Of a stretch of 64,000 nucleotides of DNA, positions 49,490 through 61,384 are shown piece after piece. The notes beneath the pieces are model-generated. The model was not told where the DNA came from, searched no databases, and was given only the letters and a program-made list of their open reading frames with translations. Source of the stretch: Melitaea cinxia (Eukaryota; Arthropoda; Insecta; Lepidoptera; Nymphalidae); assembly GCF_905220565.1 (NCBI RefSeq), contig NC_059416.1:1922001-1986000 (forward strand), written 5' to 3'. Every line of letters starts with the position of its first letter. Positions within the stretch are counted from its first letter, which is position 1. The position numbers and the translations under genes were made by a program.

Positions 49490-49785
49490 AAAAAAGTATT
49501 TACTCGCAAATGAAAAAAAAAACTGACTTCAATTACATAGACAAATTATACAACGCAGGTAAACGAAAAATTAGTCAAATAAATACGCATTATTAGATAT
49601 AACTCAAAAATAACTCTTCAAATATCACTTAATTTTAAACGTGACCACATGACAAGCAATACCTTTCGATTAAAAAAAGAATTATCTGAATCGATTCACC
49701 CAGTCAAACGTTCAGAGGTAACACACATGAAAAAAATACAGACGAATTGAGAACCTTCTCCTTTTTTGAAGTTGGTTAAAAAATT
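49490..49785 (-). mobile_element. Family M copy
   Basis: ACTGACTTCAATTACATAGAC, ATAAATACGCATTATTAGAT, CCCAGTCAAACGTTCAGAGG and TTCTCCTTTTTTGAAGTTGG; both ends are present. Confidence 0.7.
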
Positions 49786-49889
49786 AAACTACACAGAGAT
49801 TAGCATGATTACCTAAAAGTAAAAATAAAAATAATAATCAACCTTTATTAACCTGTAATTATAGTTGTCTTAGTTTTTATATAATGAAT

Positions 49890-50090
49890 TATTGTTAATT
49901 ATTTTATTTGTATTTGGTATTATTTATTATTATTATTTTGATTATTAAATATTATTATAATTGTAATAATGTGACATATAATTTTTTTTTGTTGTATTTG
50001 TTTTATGGTTTTTATCCATTGTATGAAGAATTATTGGTCATTTGATACCTGAAATAAAGAATTATTTATTTATTTATTTATCAACCTATT
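49890..50090 (+). mobile_element. Putative LINE tail
   Basis: AT-rich segment ending TTGATACCTGAAATAAAGAA plus (TTAT)n, the layout of a non-LTR 3' end with polyadenylation signal and short-repeat tail. No coding part. Confidence 0.4.
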
Positions 50091-50829
50091 ACGTATTTAA
50101 AAATTAATATTCTATTCTTTATTGGTAGGCCAAAATAAATAAATATAAGAAATAAGAAATCTTTATTTTTGTAAAAATTTTTTTTTTTTTTAATTCGTTT
50201 GAATCCTGTTCCCTAACTTGGCTGTACGCGTTACTTAAGGGCCAAGATTAGCATGATTTATTATCATACTTGAGCATATTAGTTGAGATTTTCAAGTTAG
50301 GTTAATAAATTACGTCACACGTTAAGGGGGGGGGGGGGTGTAAACAAAGTGTGATTTACTTGTCCAGATAAATATGTAAATTAAATAACTTGATGTGATT
50401 GATTTTAACTATTAAAATTTTCAAACTAAGGAAATACGAGTACCCATATCTCGCGACAAGCTTTCTTATCATATAAATTATGTGATGATTTATAAGTAGA
50501 TAGTAAAAGTTCTAAAGTAAAAATTTATTTTTTTTCGTTTTAGCGCATTCAAATAAAAGCTTGTTTTTCAAAAAGGTTTTTTTTTTACTTTTAATTTATT
50601 ATATTTACAATTTTCGTCATATGGCATGGAATTTCATCCGATGTCACAGCATTGGACTCTCCCATCTATCTACAAATACTTTTAGAATACTATTGTAGTT
50701 GCCGCGGAAACGCTTAAGTAATGACGCGCACCTCTTACGCATGATAGCTTTAAAGTCATCGACGCGCCTTTCCCCGAAAATCAGTGAGGCACAGCAGTGT
50801 CACGGCAGCTTCAACAGTATTCTGAATGC
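50091..50829. other. Unique stretch with MITE trace, no gene
   Basis: 50305-50355 (AAATTACGTCACACGTTAAG followed by an 11- to 12-G run) resembles the end region of TACGTCA-type MITEs such as 30974-31276. 50695-50820 (CGCGGAAACGCTTAAGTAAT, GACGCGCCTTTCCCCGAAAA) is GC-richer and not repeated. Confidence 0.35.
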
Positions 50830-51018
50830 ATTGTTGAAGTAAAACTTCTTTAGGGACGCTTTACTTAGAACAAGCTAGTGAATCCGTGACGCAAGCGTTA
50901 CGAAAAGTGTGATCAGGTGAGACGAACGGAAATAAGCTAGTGAAGATAGAGAGAGAGTTGCATTTTGTAAGTTTTACTTCAGTCGTGTGATCTAAAGTTC
51001 ACTCGTTTTTTTTTTTTG
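50830..51018 (+). repeat. Family E repeat, full unit
   Basis: GAAGTAAAACTTCTTTAGGG, GTGACGCAAGCGTTACGAAA, CAGTCGTGTGATCTAAAGTT and CACTCG plus T-run. Confidence 0.75.
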
Positions 51019-51110
51019 TATTGTACGCAGAGGTCGCTGTAAGCACACAAGCTATAGCTTTTCCATAGACTGCACATTAAAATGATTTGCACTTTAAATA
51101 GGGTTATTAT

Positions 51111-51461
51111 CGCTTCGCTTCAGCCTGTAATATCCCATTACTGGGCATAGGCTTCTTTCCCCATGTAGGAGAAGGATCAGAGCTTAATCCACCACGCTGC
51201 CCCAATGCGGGTTGGCGGATATATTCCCTACTATGTATGGGTAACGATCGCTATCAGGTGTACATGATAACAACCGGGACCGACGGCTTAACGTGTTTTC
51301 CGAGGCACGGTGGGGAGACCCACAAGGACTGCACAAACACCCAAACCACGGCAAACACCTGTAAGGCCAATACAAATGTTTGTTATGTGCGGGGATCGAA
51401 CCCGCAACCGCTAACGCAACAGGTACAATCCATGGCTTTGACCGTTTCGCCAACCCGTTAA
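51111..51461 (-). mobile_element. SINE family D, full length with 14-bp duplication
   Basis: About 350 bp. AATAGGGTTATTAT (51097-51110) and AATAGAGTTATTAT (51462-51475) form the target-site duplication with one change. On the minus strand: a tRNA-like 5' head with B-box-like GGTTGCGGGTTCGATCCCCG, then a body, then a tail AGTAATGGGATATTACAGGC with TGAAGCGAAGCG. This copy defines the family's ends. Confidence 0.88.
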
Positions 51462-51544
51462 AATAGAGTTATTATAATATATACTTATTTAAAACTATGT
51501 AAATTTATAAATATATACTATGTGCATATTTTGTGTACAAAATT

Positions 51545-51662
51545 TTAGTAACCCTGGAAGAGATCGCTGCTTTAGCGACAAGACCGCCTGTTGAATTTAC
51601 ATCTATTTTTCTGTTGATATGAAAATTCTTTTTGGTGTACAATAATAGAGTATAAAAAAAAT
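51545..51662 (+). mobile_element. CR1-like LINE tail
   Basis: ACCCTGGAAGAGATCGCTGC, TTTAGCGACAAGACCGCCTG and GGTGTACAATAATAGAGTAT; hairpin with one end mismatch. Confidence 0.75.
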
Positions 51663-53235
51663 TAAATATCTACATCAGCCGGTAGTTGCCTGAAATCCAA
51701 GTTGTTTGCGAAGGTTGGTGAACTTTGCATCCTCTTGTTAAGTACTCGTCATCCCTATCAGATCTGTAGTTATTTTTGGCCACACAAGGCTTCTTATTAA
51801 AATGCATCTTCCAAACATCTGAATTAACAACTATTTAATAAATAAAATTATATGTATTATGTGTATACTAATAGAGACTAAAATAGTGTAAACTTTTTCA
51901 TATCAAAATTCGTAACGCATCGATCTCAAATAGATTATAGAAAACTATTGGGCGATAATAAAAACTAACCAATTAAAACTTAGTCATGTGTGAATCGTAA
52001 AATTTTGTCCTCGAATGGCTTCCGCGAAACACTACACGTAGTCTATAAAAACAAGGATCAAAATCGCTCGACTCGACTATAACCAAAAATAAAATTATTA
52101 ATTTTATATTAGCGTAACATTGAAAAGGGAATGACACATTGACTATATCGTTTTCCACTTCATCTGTAACCATTACGTTTTAATACTACCATTTTTTATT
52201 CCAATTATTTAAACATACAAATATATTCTCAAAGTATAGATTATAAAGGTGATAATTGTTTGAAAAATCATTTTACGCGCGCAAAGTCTGGCGATGTTGA
52301 ATAATTTAGACAGGGATGAAACCATACAAAAAAGAGGGACAGGTGATTTTTTTTTAATTTTTTTTTCCGATCGCAACTGCTAGCTTCCAAGAAGGTGTAA
52401 AGTGGCCATTATTTTGTGTTATTTGTTATTTATTTTATTGTATTGTTAATAAGCACGCTAAGGGGGACCGGCTATTATTAAACGGTTATTTGGAACTAAA
52501 TAGAATATAATGGCCGTGAATAATCTGTGAATGCGAACAGCAATCAGTTTGCATTGTTGGCGCGTTCGAGTGACTTTTGACGTCTCAATACCTTTTGATG
52601 ACATTTTTTTTTTAATTCCCATCTCGAAACTAACGCCAATAAAATGAAACCTCCTTGAATAAATTTGACGATTTTTTTTATATAGTTACGCAGAATAAGA
52701 TAATTTGTTAGAAATAAAATTTGTCGTTGAATTTATTGAATTGTAGATGTTGTTAAGATGACAATGGATGTATGAGATTTCAACGATGGGACTTTTAGAT
52801 TTATGAATTTTGTATTACATTATAATGAAGTGGATTTTATAGTCAATTGTGTACCTACTTGAGTTTTTTTTTTTTTAATTTTTAGTGAAATAGATACCAG
52901 CTAGGGTGAGAAAGAATGTAACAATTCCACAACTACCATATTTTATTATATATATTTTAATTAACAACTTATTTTGTATTCTAAACGTATATTCAAAATA
53001 AAATTATGGCATGGTAAAGAAATATGTAATAATATTAATCATTATACTAAATGACACATTTTTTAAATTTGTTTTTTAGATGTGTTTTTACCCAAAACAA
53101 ACTTATGATGCACAGATATTTAATTCCAAACAAATGTAATACTTTTTGATGTTGTCTACATTACAATATAAAGTGATTCCGTTTCTCATCATAATGAAAC
53201 AACTTTTTCGAACTTATATAAAAATCCGAAAAGTG
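51663..53235. other. AT-rich unique stretch, no gene
   Basis: About 1.6 kb. 52430-52600 (GCACGCTAAGGGGGACCGGC, GGCGCGTTCGAGTGACTTTT) is non-repetitive and GC-richer. No coding sequence recognised. Confidence 0.35.
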
Positions 53236-53239
53236 AAAC

Positions 53240-53360
53240 ACAATAATTGTGTTTGTGTGTTGAGGACTCACTGTCCTCCCATAACCATGGTTGCTGTAAA
53301 GTATCTGAAACGTCGGGGATCTAAAAACACAATAAACTGCGATCGTGATTCCGTTACTAT
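53240..53360 (-). mobile_element. Possible Penelope-like element 3' end
   Basis: Minus-strand sense reads AGTTTATTGTGTTTTTAGAT, CCCCGACGTTTCAGATACTT and TACAGCAACCATGGTTATGG. The same order recurs in 61840-61945. A GACGTTTC-type motif with a following CCATGG is, as I recall, common in PLE tails. Assignment tentative. Confidence 0.4.
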
Positions 53361-53641
53361 TCTTAACATTAGTAAACAAAATTGGTTAATCAATATGATA
53401 GTTCAATAAAAAAAAAATCACCCTAACACCATTAAACTTTCAAATTTTACCCCAAGTTACTCTTTGTCTATGGGAATTAAAAGTACCATGCTCGTAAAAC
53501 TAATAGTTCGACTGTCAAATAAATTACGAAACAATTAGGGGCGAATTTGGTTTTGTATCGAGTGGCCAATTATGGTGAGGGTAATTTGAGGGTTGGGAGA
53601 ACCATGTCCATTTTTCCTTTTGTTTTGGAGTTACTATAAAT
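53361..53641. other. Unique stretch, no gene
   Basis: Nothing recognised. Confidence 0.4.
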
Positions 53642-53800
53642 GACTAGCCCCTTGGCACAGTTTGCAAAGTAAGCCTGCTATCTGTTCCGGTGGTTGTGGG
53701 ATCGAGTCACCCCGAGTCTCCGTGTCATATGTGTTTTTACCTATTTATATGTCTATTTACGAATAAAATGTAGCTTGGTCAGTTGGCTGTTGCTTATAGC
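53642..53800 (+). mobile_element. tRNA-derived SINE
   Basis: Head with A-box-like CTTGGCACAGTTTGCAAAG and B-box-like GGTTGTGGGATCGAGTCAC, spaced as in tRNA genes; these would be an internal Pol III promoter. The rest of the tRNA cloverleaf is not intact. The related copies at 55836-55930 and 63751-63905 share CCTGCTTTCTGCTCCG. Confidence 0.7.
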
Positions 53801-54580
53801 AAATTTTATTTCATTGTGTTGCTTACCTTAGCAACAGACGACCCTCTTCAAGTGGAATTGGAAAATGATTTTGTATCATTTATGTTACGAGTACGAGTAC
53901 ATAAAATTTATCAAAAACAAGTACCACTGCGGAACTATTACAATAGAATTTAGATTTTTTTTTTTAAATTTAGCTGACCAGGCGAAGTTCGTTTGTTTTT
54001 TGCATAAATATATACCGAGCCATAGACACCTCAAGTTTGCTTAGTAACTACCATTAGTTACTAGCCCTTTGGCACAACTGTACGAAAAAAACTTTATCAT
54101 TTACTGAATTTTAAAAACAGCATCGAAAATTAATTATAATAACGACACAACAATGAATACTGTATCTTGTTTCTTTTAAATTCTGTTACGTGTTCATCGA
54201 AGTAAACTACAAAAGGTGATGGTTTTAAGACACGTCGTCAATAACGTCGTAGGTAGTCAATAACGTAGTCGATCAATCCAGCATCTGCAACGTGTTATTA
54301 TCTGCGAATAGGTGCTGTGCCGGTCCGGACCCCCGTGGAGCGGTCGAGTGCTATGGGACCGTGCAGGGAGGTAGTCTCAAACTTGACTTTATTTTAAAAT
54401 GTTTCTTCTTAATTTATTAAATTACAATATTTTGTTGTCCAGCTCATTTGCGGACTTTGTATCGTTATATATTTTTTCGTCATACGCTTTGTCATATCAT
54501 AAATTAATATTATGTAACTATCTTGCTTAAATAAGATTGTAAATCTCAATTTCCAACATCTATTTCTTTTTATTATTTAT
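53801..54580. other. Unique stretch, no gene
   Basis: 54045-54085 (GTTACTAGCCCTTTGGCACA) is a short piece of the tRNA-derived SINE. 54300-54370 (GTGCCGGTCCGGACCCCCGT) is GC-rich. No coding sequence. Confidence 0.4.
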
Positions 54581-54640
54581 AAATTATAAGGGGGGGGGGG
54601 ATTAACATATATGGCAAAATAAGATTTGCAGGGTAGTTAT

Positions 54641-55029
54641 AAATTTATATAAATACTTGGATGATTTTACTACCTATGAATAGATTAATAACTAAATAAA
54701 GAAATAAATAAGTAACCACAAGTCCGTCCCAGGAAGTTCATAACAACCGAAACCAATACAAAACCCAAACAGAATATCTGCTAATTATTAAGGATATAAT
54801 GGCCGACTAATTTATGGTTTTCGGCTTTGAGATATGGCCTTTTAATGGCCTGTCGTTCGCCACAAATGGCGATTGTTTGGAAACGTTCGTTTTATTATAA
54901 TTTAAATTTAAAAGGTTGACTTTACTGAGAGATGGGTGTATTGTTTCGGTTTCATTTTGGTGAGATCTATCTTGCGCAATATACTTTATTATTAAAATAT
55001 CTGTGCCTAGCGGTTTCAGTCACGTTAAC
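54641..55029. other. Unique stretch, no gene
   Basis: 54790-54890 (AATGGCCGACTAATTTATGG, CCTTTTAATGGCCTGTCGTT) is non-repetitive here; TGGCC recurs in it. Possible conserved non-coding DNA (inference). No open frame. Confidence 0.35.
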
Positions 55030-55195
55030 GTAAAGAAAAGAAGATACTTAAATATTATATAAACTATAGCCTTCCTCAGGAAATGGACTATTCAACATAA
55101 AAATTAATTTTTCAATTCCAACCAGCAGTCTTCATCTTTATAATATTAGGATTAAATATACTAACGACTCGCCCCGGCTTCGCACGGATGCAATG
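55030..55195. repeat. Family F repeat (reversed)
   Basis: ATAGCCTTCCTCAGGAAATG, TTCATCTTTATAATATTAGG and ACTCGCCCCGGCTTCGCACG. Confidence 0.55.
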
Positions 55196-55199
55196 CTGA

Positions 55200-55510
55200 T
55201 ACTAAATATAAAATAAATATTAGCAATGTAAGCGTAAAGAATGCCCTGCAGCTGCACGAGCTCATACCCCCATCTCCTTTCTTCCATCGGACTTCCAGAC
55301 GTTCTGCAAGCTTTCATCCCTACCTGATTGATATACCCTTCAAACGTTCAAAGCGCTTCGAATCATCTTTTTTAATGCGCAAAGCCAAGGAATGGAATTC
55401 CCTGCCGGCGTCTGTATTTCCGAGTTTATACAACCCGAACATGTTTAAAGCGCGAGTGAACAGGCTGGCCGAGCTCGCTCCAGCTTCTACCTCGTCTCTG
55501 CTCTAGAGCT
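55200..55510 (+). pseudogene. LINE polyprotein C-terminus remnant
   Basis: From the ATG at about 55373 a frame reads MRKAKEWNSLPASVFPSLYN, then residues MFKARVNRLAELAPAS and a stop at about 55505. The WNSLPASVFPS...FK.RVNRL pattern is the very C-terminus of Jockey- or R1-type non-LTR polyproteins. Upstream frames are broken. GC content is higher than the surroundings. Confidence 0.65.
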
Positions 55511-55835
55511 AGACTGGAGTCAAGAGTAAGCCCATTATACTATAATAATTTAAAAGAATGTGTTTACTTACAACATCACATTAGAAACTTCTAAAACTAT
55601 CAGTGTTCCTCTATTATATTATGTATGCATTTCTCTTGACTCATTCTATTTAATAAAGAAAACCGCATCATAATCCGTTGCGTAATTTTAGAGATCTAAA
55701 ACTACGCAGCATACAGACAGCGGGAAGCGACTTTGTTTTATATTATGTAATGATTAGCAAATTTGTATATGCAGAGTGGATATAATAAGCCAGATATAAT
55801 AAATTGAACTACATATACTGAATGATATTCGAATA
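55511..55835. other. Unique stretch, no gene
   Basis: Probably includes the 3'UTR of the LINE remnant; otherwise nothing recognised. Confidence 0.4.
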
Positions 55836-55930
55836 GCCCCTTGGCGCAGTTTGCAGTGACCCTGCTTTCTGCTCCGAGAGCTGTGTTTCAATTCCCGTCT
55901 CAGTCTGGGTGTAATATTTGTATTAAATAG
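55836..55930 (+). mobile_element. tRNA-derived SINE, short copy
   Basis: AGCCCCTTGGCGCAGTTTGC (A box) and GTTTCAATTCCCGTCTCAG (mutated B box), then TGTAATATTTGTATTAAATAG. Confidence 0.7.
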
Positions 55931-56045
55931 TAATAATAATAATCTTTATTCTAAAACTAAATTTTATTATTTTAACTAAAAAAAAAAAACAATATATCTC
56001 TGGCCCACACTAGTGCCCCCTGTGTTGTGGGGTCCAGTCTCTTTC
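55930..56045 (-). mobile_element. LINE 3' tail
   Basis: Minus strand: CTGGACCCCACAACACAGGG, GGCACTAGTGTGGGCCAGAG and AGAATAAAGATTATTATTAT with a (TTA)n tail. Confidence 0.6.
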
Positions 56046-56160
56046 GTTAGTTTAAAACAATTGTGAAAAGGAATGCATTTATAGTTTACATTTTGTATTT
56101 TGTTATTCTTTAATTTGTATAGGAAGATACAAGAACTAAAATGGGAAAGCATGAAATGGA

Positions 56161-56181
56161 ATGTGTGTGTGTGTGTGTGTG
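56161..56181. repeat. (GT)n microsatellite
   Basis: About ten GT units. Confidence 0.9.
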
Positions 56182-56494
56182 TAAATCACTGTCATTGTGT
56201 ATGAATAATAAACAAATAAATAAATTCTTTATTTTAGCCAAACATTTACAAACTACAGCATACAGATATGCATGAAATATGTGCGTTACAGTTAACATTA
56301 TATATATATTATATATATAGGCAACACGATTATAATACATTTATTATAGGAAAATAAAGGGCAATCGCATCGTCACCGTAAACAATTTTTGTAAATTGCG
56401 GGTAATTGTAAATACACGGCCGCCAGAACCGACCGCTTATCCGACATTCTGTAGCTGGAGGTTATGACAATATATTAGTTTTGATAAAATTTAT

Positions 56495-56750
56495 CATCAT
56501 TACAGCCTATACAGTACTGCTGGACATAGGCCTCCACAAGTACACACCAAAAACAACGTGAACCCATGTGTTTTGCCCATAGTCACCACGCTGGGCAGGC
56601 GGGTTGGTGACCGCAGTACTGGCTTTGTCGCACCGAAGACGCTGCTGCCCGTCTTCAGCCTATGTATTTCAAAGCCAGCAGTTGGGTGGTTATCCCGCCA
56701 CCGGTCGGCTTTTTAAATTCCAAGGTGGTAGCGGAACTGTGTTATAAATA
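56495..56750 (-). mobile_element. SINE family B, 5'-truncated
   Basis: ACAGCCTATACAGTACTGCT, GCACCGAAGACGCTGCTGCC, CTTTTTAAATTCCAAGGTGG and ending at GGAACTGTGTTAT, so the 5' end of the SINE (head) is missing. Hairpin intact. Confidence 0.8.
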
Positions 56751-57721
56751 AAATTGGAGTATCTGTTTGTAAGATTAAAATAATCGCTTTTCACTATATA
56801 GATACATATGGATGTATACTCGGTACATACCTATACCAAAATGATATTTTTTTTTAATTTTTGCTTTATCAAATGCTTGTATTAAAATATATTTAAAATA
56901 TTTCTTTAAAAGAGAAACAGATGATTCTTGAACACAAATAATTAATAACAATAAGCTTAACTTAGTTAAATCTAGGTTTTGTGTATAACAAAAGAAAACA
57001 TTTCTCTACATTATAAATTATATTTTTGTATAGTAAATGATCCAATAAATAATCTTATATATGGCACTGTTGCATAACACTAAAGCGTTTTAAGTAAGTT
57101 GTTCAAGTATAAATAAGTGTGACGCTTGACCATAAATTGTGACAAACGTAGTACCAACATTCAAATATGATAGGTTATATTTATGAACGCTCCCTACACA
57201 CGTACAACAAACACTGAGAGAGATCTTTGTAACACGACACCATACCAAATATTCAAAGCATGGTAACAAAGCATGTTTATTAAATAAAAATAATCTTTAC
57301 TGGATTATAACAATGAATAATGAAACAATTACTTTATTTTATTTATTTGACTATTTTATCTTTATTTCCATAATAGAAAAAAAATTTGGAACAAGCGAAG
57401 GACTTAATGCGTAATAACATTCCTTTTGTACTAACTGTTTCTGTCGATTTATTTATTAATAGAAATTTAAATGTACTAACAACTGCTTATAAAATGCTCG
57501 CCATCCCTCTTAAATTAAAACTAATTGGAAATGAAGATTTTATCCAAAACGACGTCTTGACAAATCTCATAACTTATGGATTAAATATTTTGTTTAACTT
57601 TCTTGTGCAAGTTACTCGTAAAAAAAAAAAAAAGTTGAACTCTACAAACCTCGGCAGCCTTCATATTTTGATAGCTGATGCTATATGCGACGTATGCTAT
57701 CCTGTCCAGTCCGTCAAAAGT
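56751..57721. other. AT-rich stretch; one uncharacterised frame
   Basis: No repeat recognised. A plus-strand frame at 57386-57778 (130 codons, starting MEQAKDLMRNNIPFV) is low-complexity in its second half and its last ten residues come from family C; I do not recognise it and consider it probably fortuitous, although residues 1-85 are not repetitive. Confidence 0.3.
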
Positions 57722-58015
57722 TTTTTTTTTTTTATTTTTATAATACTAGATCGGCAAACAGGCGTACGGCTCACCTGATGGTAAGCGATTACAGTAGCTT
57801 ATAGACGTCTGCAACACCAAAAGCATCGCAAGCGTGTTGCCGACTCCATCCCTAATTCCCCCCAGAAGCTCTGGTCACCTTACTCACCAACAGGAACACA
57901 ACACTGCTTGAAAACATTGTTATTTGCTGTGATGTAATGTCGAGGTACTACCCCAGTCGGGCTGCTCCATATTTTGAGCAGGAAATTTCCTGCTTTGCCC
58001 TACCTTAGTTAAGTT
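57722..58015 (+). repeat. Family C repeat, reference copy
   Basis: About 290 bp: ACTAGATCGGCAAACAGGCG, GTACGGCTCACCTGATGG, AGCTTATAGACGTCTGCAAC, CTCTGGTCACCTTACTCACC, GTCGAGGTACTACCCCAGTC, GAGCAGGAAATTTCCTGCTT and CCTACCTTAGTTAA. Contains the palindrome GGAAATTTCC. No coding, no clear terminal repeats. Confidence 0.85.
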
Positions 58016-60004
58016 TTGAACTTAGCAATATATTTAGCGATCCATTTATGTGTATAGATCTGTTATCGACTAAGGTCCTAAAGTAGAGGCCTTGCTCAGC
58101 CGGAGAACTTTACATATACTGTAATTTTTATTTTTTAAAAAAAAGGTAAGTTAAGAAAAAATATTAAATTACGAAAACATAATAAAAGTGCTTAGGATAA
58201 AGTAATAGTTTAAAGGTATTGCATCAATACCATAAATAAGAAAACAACAATTAATTAATTAATAATAAACAAAGTCTGCTTAAATGTTCTTAAAATCCAG
58301 GTGTATACGTTTCTAAGTAAATTAAAAAGAATATTTTATATTTTAACACATTGTAAATAACAATACGCGTATTTACAATGTGTACTTAGAACATTAAAGT
58401 CACACACATACACACGAGACATTCAAGTTAAATTTCAGTAAATTAAAAAGTAATCTTTTATACCGTTACTTGTAATAATAAAAATTAAAAGATTATTAAC
58501 TTCAAGTATCTTGACAATCAACGTATACAACAAACAAGTGCAACTGAATTCAATAGAAATAACATTTATAATTTAATCAAATAATCACAACCTACATACA
58601 TTCATACCACAGGGTGCTGGGAGTAAAAAAAAAGTCATACAATACAAACATCACGAATCCGTAGGCGTCTTTAACTCATACAACAATACGTACAAAAAAA
58701 CATACAATTATAAACCCAACTTCTTAGATTATAAGAAACATTGTCCGCTAGTGTGGAACTTGCATAATTGTTTCCAAACATATTCAAATCTGTTACGTAT
58801 CACAATATAATAAGGCCTATTTTGGTTTAAAAATGATGATTAAGTAAAGATAGATATCAAAGAAGGTCCCTTTTAGAATTAAGACATCAAGGTACGGTGA
58901 TAACTTATTCAAATGGCGTAACTTGATACCTCGGTGTGTACGTGGCCCTTCTGTCAGATATCTTGTCAGATTTCGGTGTTTTATCTGTGGTTATGGCGGG
59001 TAAAGATGGCGCTCTTTCTAATTTATGAACGATTTTCATTTTATTATAATTGTTTGACGTTCCCTGGTGTAAAATATTTATTGTAATGCCGTACTTAATA
59101 AGATGAAAAGGAGAGATGGTATTTGAGTCGAATTTTAATTTAATTATGATAAGAATTGCTTATATTAATTAATTATTATTTAAAAAACATTTGATACCTG
59201 ATTATCTTGTGTATAATAAAGATTAATAATTAATCTTCATTAATGTTTCAGAAGTTAAAAGCAATTTTATTCCATACAAAGCTTTAAATGATACCCTTCG
59301 CTATGTTTTAAACAGAAAAAAAAAACAAATCAATTAAAACATGTTTTTTTATAATATTGTCATATCAAATCACCGAATTGACAGAAGTTACTAATGAAGG
59401 TAGAAATAAATGTTAAATACAAAAAAAATGCTTAAAAATTATTAAATGTTAAAACCAACCATAAGCTAGTCATAATTAAATCAAATTAATTAAATTCAAT
59501 AAAAACCTACGTATAGAACCTTTTTCCTTTTTTTAAATAATAACCACCAAGCGTGTTGCTGGCTGGTGGCAATAAAATAAAATATTGAAATAATAAGCCA
59601 TTCAAGCAAGCTCACGGTCACAATTTCATTTGAATGTGACATTTCTATGAAAATTAGAATAAATTAGATGTTTGGATAGGATGGAGCCCCGCTGTTTTAT
59701 GTTACACTATTGTATAGTAGCAAACAGCTACCTTACTTTGACATTATAAAGCGCAGACTACAGTCTACAACAGACATTTTAATATAAAAACTTAACATAC
59801 TGCTATCACAAACGCGAAATTAAATTGTTTTTTTTTTTTGTTTATTACATTAAATAAAATACCGATGTTCTAACTTTAAAAAGTGCAAAGATTTATTACT
59901 TATAGTGATCTCTTACAGACCACTTCTGTTAATAGAAAATAAAATTGAAAACGTAAACAATAAAGTATGTTTTTGTTATTCAATAGTGGCAGAGTTAGTC
60001 CTTG
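58016..60004. other. AT-rich unique stretch, no gene
   Basis: About 2 kb. 58905-59050 (CTCGGTGTGTACGTGGCCCT, TGGCGGGTAAAGATGGCGC) is GC-richer and non-repetitive. No coding sequence recognised. Confidence 0.35.
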
Positions 60005-60340
60005 TTGTCGTGTTTTGTGGCTACGGCAGTAAAGAATATATTCACCCTTCCCGTGGGTGTCGTAAGAGGCGACTAAGGGATAACACAGTTCCACTACCAC
60101 CTTGGAACTATTAAAGTCGACCGATGGCGGGATAACCATCCAAATGCTGGTTTTGAAATACACAGGCCGAAGACGATAGCAGCGTCTTCGGTGCGACAAA
60201 GCCAGCCCTCGGTCAACAACCCGGCTGCCCAAGTGGTGACTATGGGCAGAACACATAAGTTCACGCTAATTTTGGCTTCTCCTACATGAAGAATGAGACC
60301 TATGCCCAGCAGTGGGATGTTACAGTCTGAAGTGTAGAGT
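60005..60340 (+). mobile_element. Chimeric SINE: family B body with family D tail
   Basis: Starts TGTGGCTACGGCAGTAAAG like family B and keeps the hairpin and GCCCAAGTGGTGACTATGGG. It then switches, after ACGCTAATTTTGGC, to TTCTCCTACATGAAGAATGA and GCCCAGCAGTGGGATGTTAC, which is the family D tail. Confidence 0.75.
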
Positions 60341-61104
60341 TAAAATAAACGAATAAAATTCGACACAAGACAGGCTTAAAGATTATTCCAATAAATTTGC
60401 TATAATTGTGCAGTAATCACGCAATTGGTTCATCATGTCTATGTAGATTGCTAATCGTCAAAGTTACACTGACACTAGCGTCAAAAACACGAATAATAAT
60501 TTATAATAATTGGTATAATATATTAATAATAATAATAAAAAACTCAATCTTGCTTTTATCATAAGCAAGTAATACCTTACTGTTTTTTTTTTAAATTTTT
60601 CAGAGCCCATGTCAATATTGAGATTGAAATCAATCTAGCTGATAATTTTTATCTACAGCTGTTAACGTACTAAATAAAATTACAATAGCAATCGATTTAG
60701 AGGCTTTTCCGTCGTAGAGTAACAAACATTTATTTATTTTGTTTTGACATTTATAATATTAGTGGAATTGTACATTTTTCATCATTGCACTTATGTTTAT
60801 AACTGTATATTAAGAAATAAAAATCTTAGCGCAAATTTTTTTCATAATTAGTATTAATTTATCGAAGTCTCAAGTCTGCGCAGTCCGCGTATATTTCTCA
60901 AAATTAAATAATACGCTCAATGATGTAACCTCTTAATATTATTTATATGTAATTTTACATATTTTTTGTGTAGATAAGTAAATTGTCTTATTCGATAAAT
61001 ATCTGTATTTTTTTCTATTATTCATGAGCAAGATGTCTCGACTTCCGTAATCAATAGACAATATTAAATATGATGTTACTCTATGAAATGTTAATATTTA
61101 TCTG
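60341..61104. other. AT-rich stretch, no gene
   Basis: Nothing recognised. Confidence 0.4.
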
Positions 61105-61245
61105 TACTTATAAAACTGAAGAGTCTATTTGACTCGCTTATCTTAGGAACTACTGGTTCTTACTAGAATTTTATTTTACTGTTTGATAGACCCTTTTTTT
61201 GAAGAATGCTATAGGCTATAAAAGATCACGTATCGACTACTATTA
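61105..61245. repeat. Family F repeat
   Basis: GAGTCTATTTGACTCGCTTA, CTTAGGAACTACTGGTTCTT and GAATGCTATAGGCTATAAAA. Confidence 0.5.
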
Positions 61246-61249
61246 ATGC

Positions 61250-61330
61250 CATCATCATCATCATCATCATCATCATCACTTCAGCCTATCGCAGTCCACT
61301 GCTGGATATAGGCCTCCACAAGTTAGCAGT
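61250..61330 (-). mobile_element. RTE/SINE B tail fragment with (ATC)n
   Basis: ATCATC run followed by ACTTCAGCCTATCGCAGTCC and ACTGCTGGATATAGGCCTCC; stops within the tail. The minus-strand sense tail is (GAT)n. Confidence 0.7.
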
Positions 61331-61384
61331 AGTATACAGCAATGAATTTAAATTTAAAATTACAGTACCTCAATCGAAATTTTC

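Noticed and set aside
57386..57778. A 130-codon frame as a host exon
   Set aside because: No recognisable domain, a poly-Lys and poly-Phe stretch, and an end inside repeat family C; kept only as a note in the gap entry.
61250..61285. CRISPR-like or satellite array from the ATC repeat
   Set aside because: It is the trinucleotide tail of an RTE/SINE insertion, seen in the same position in other copies.
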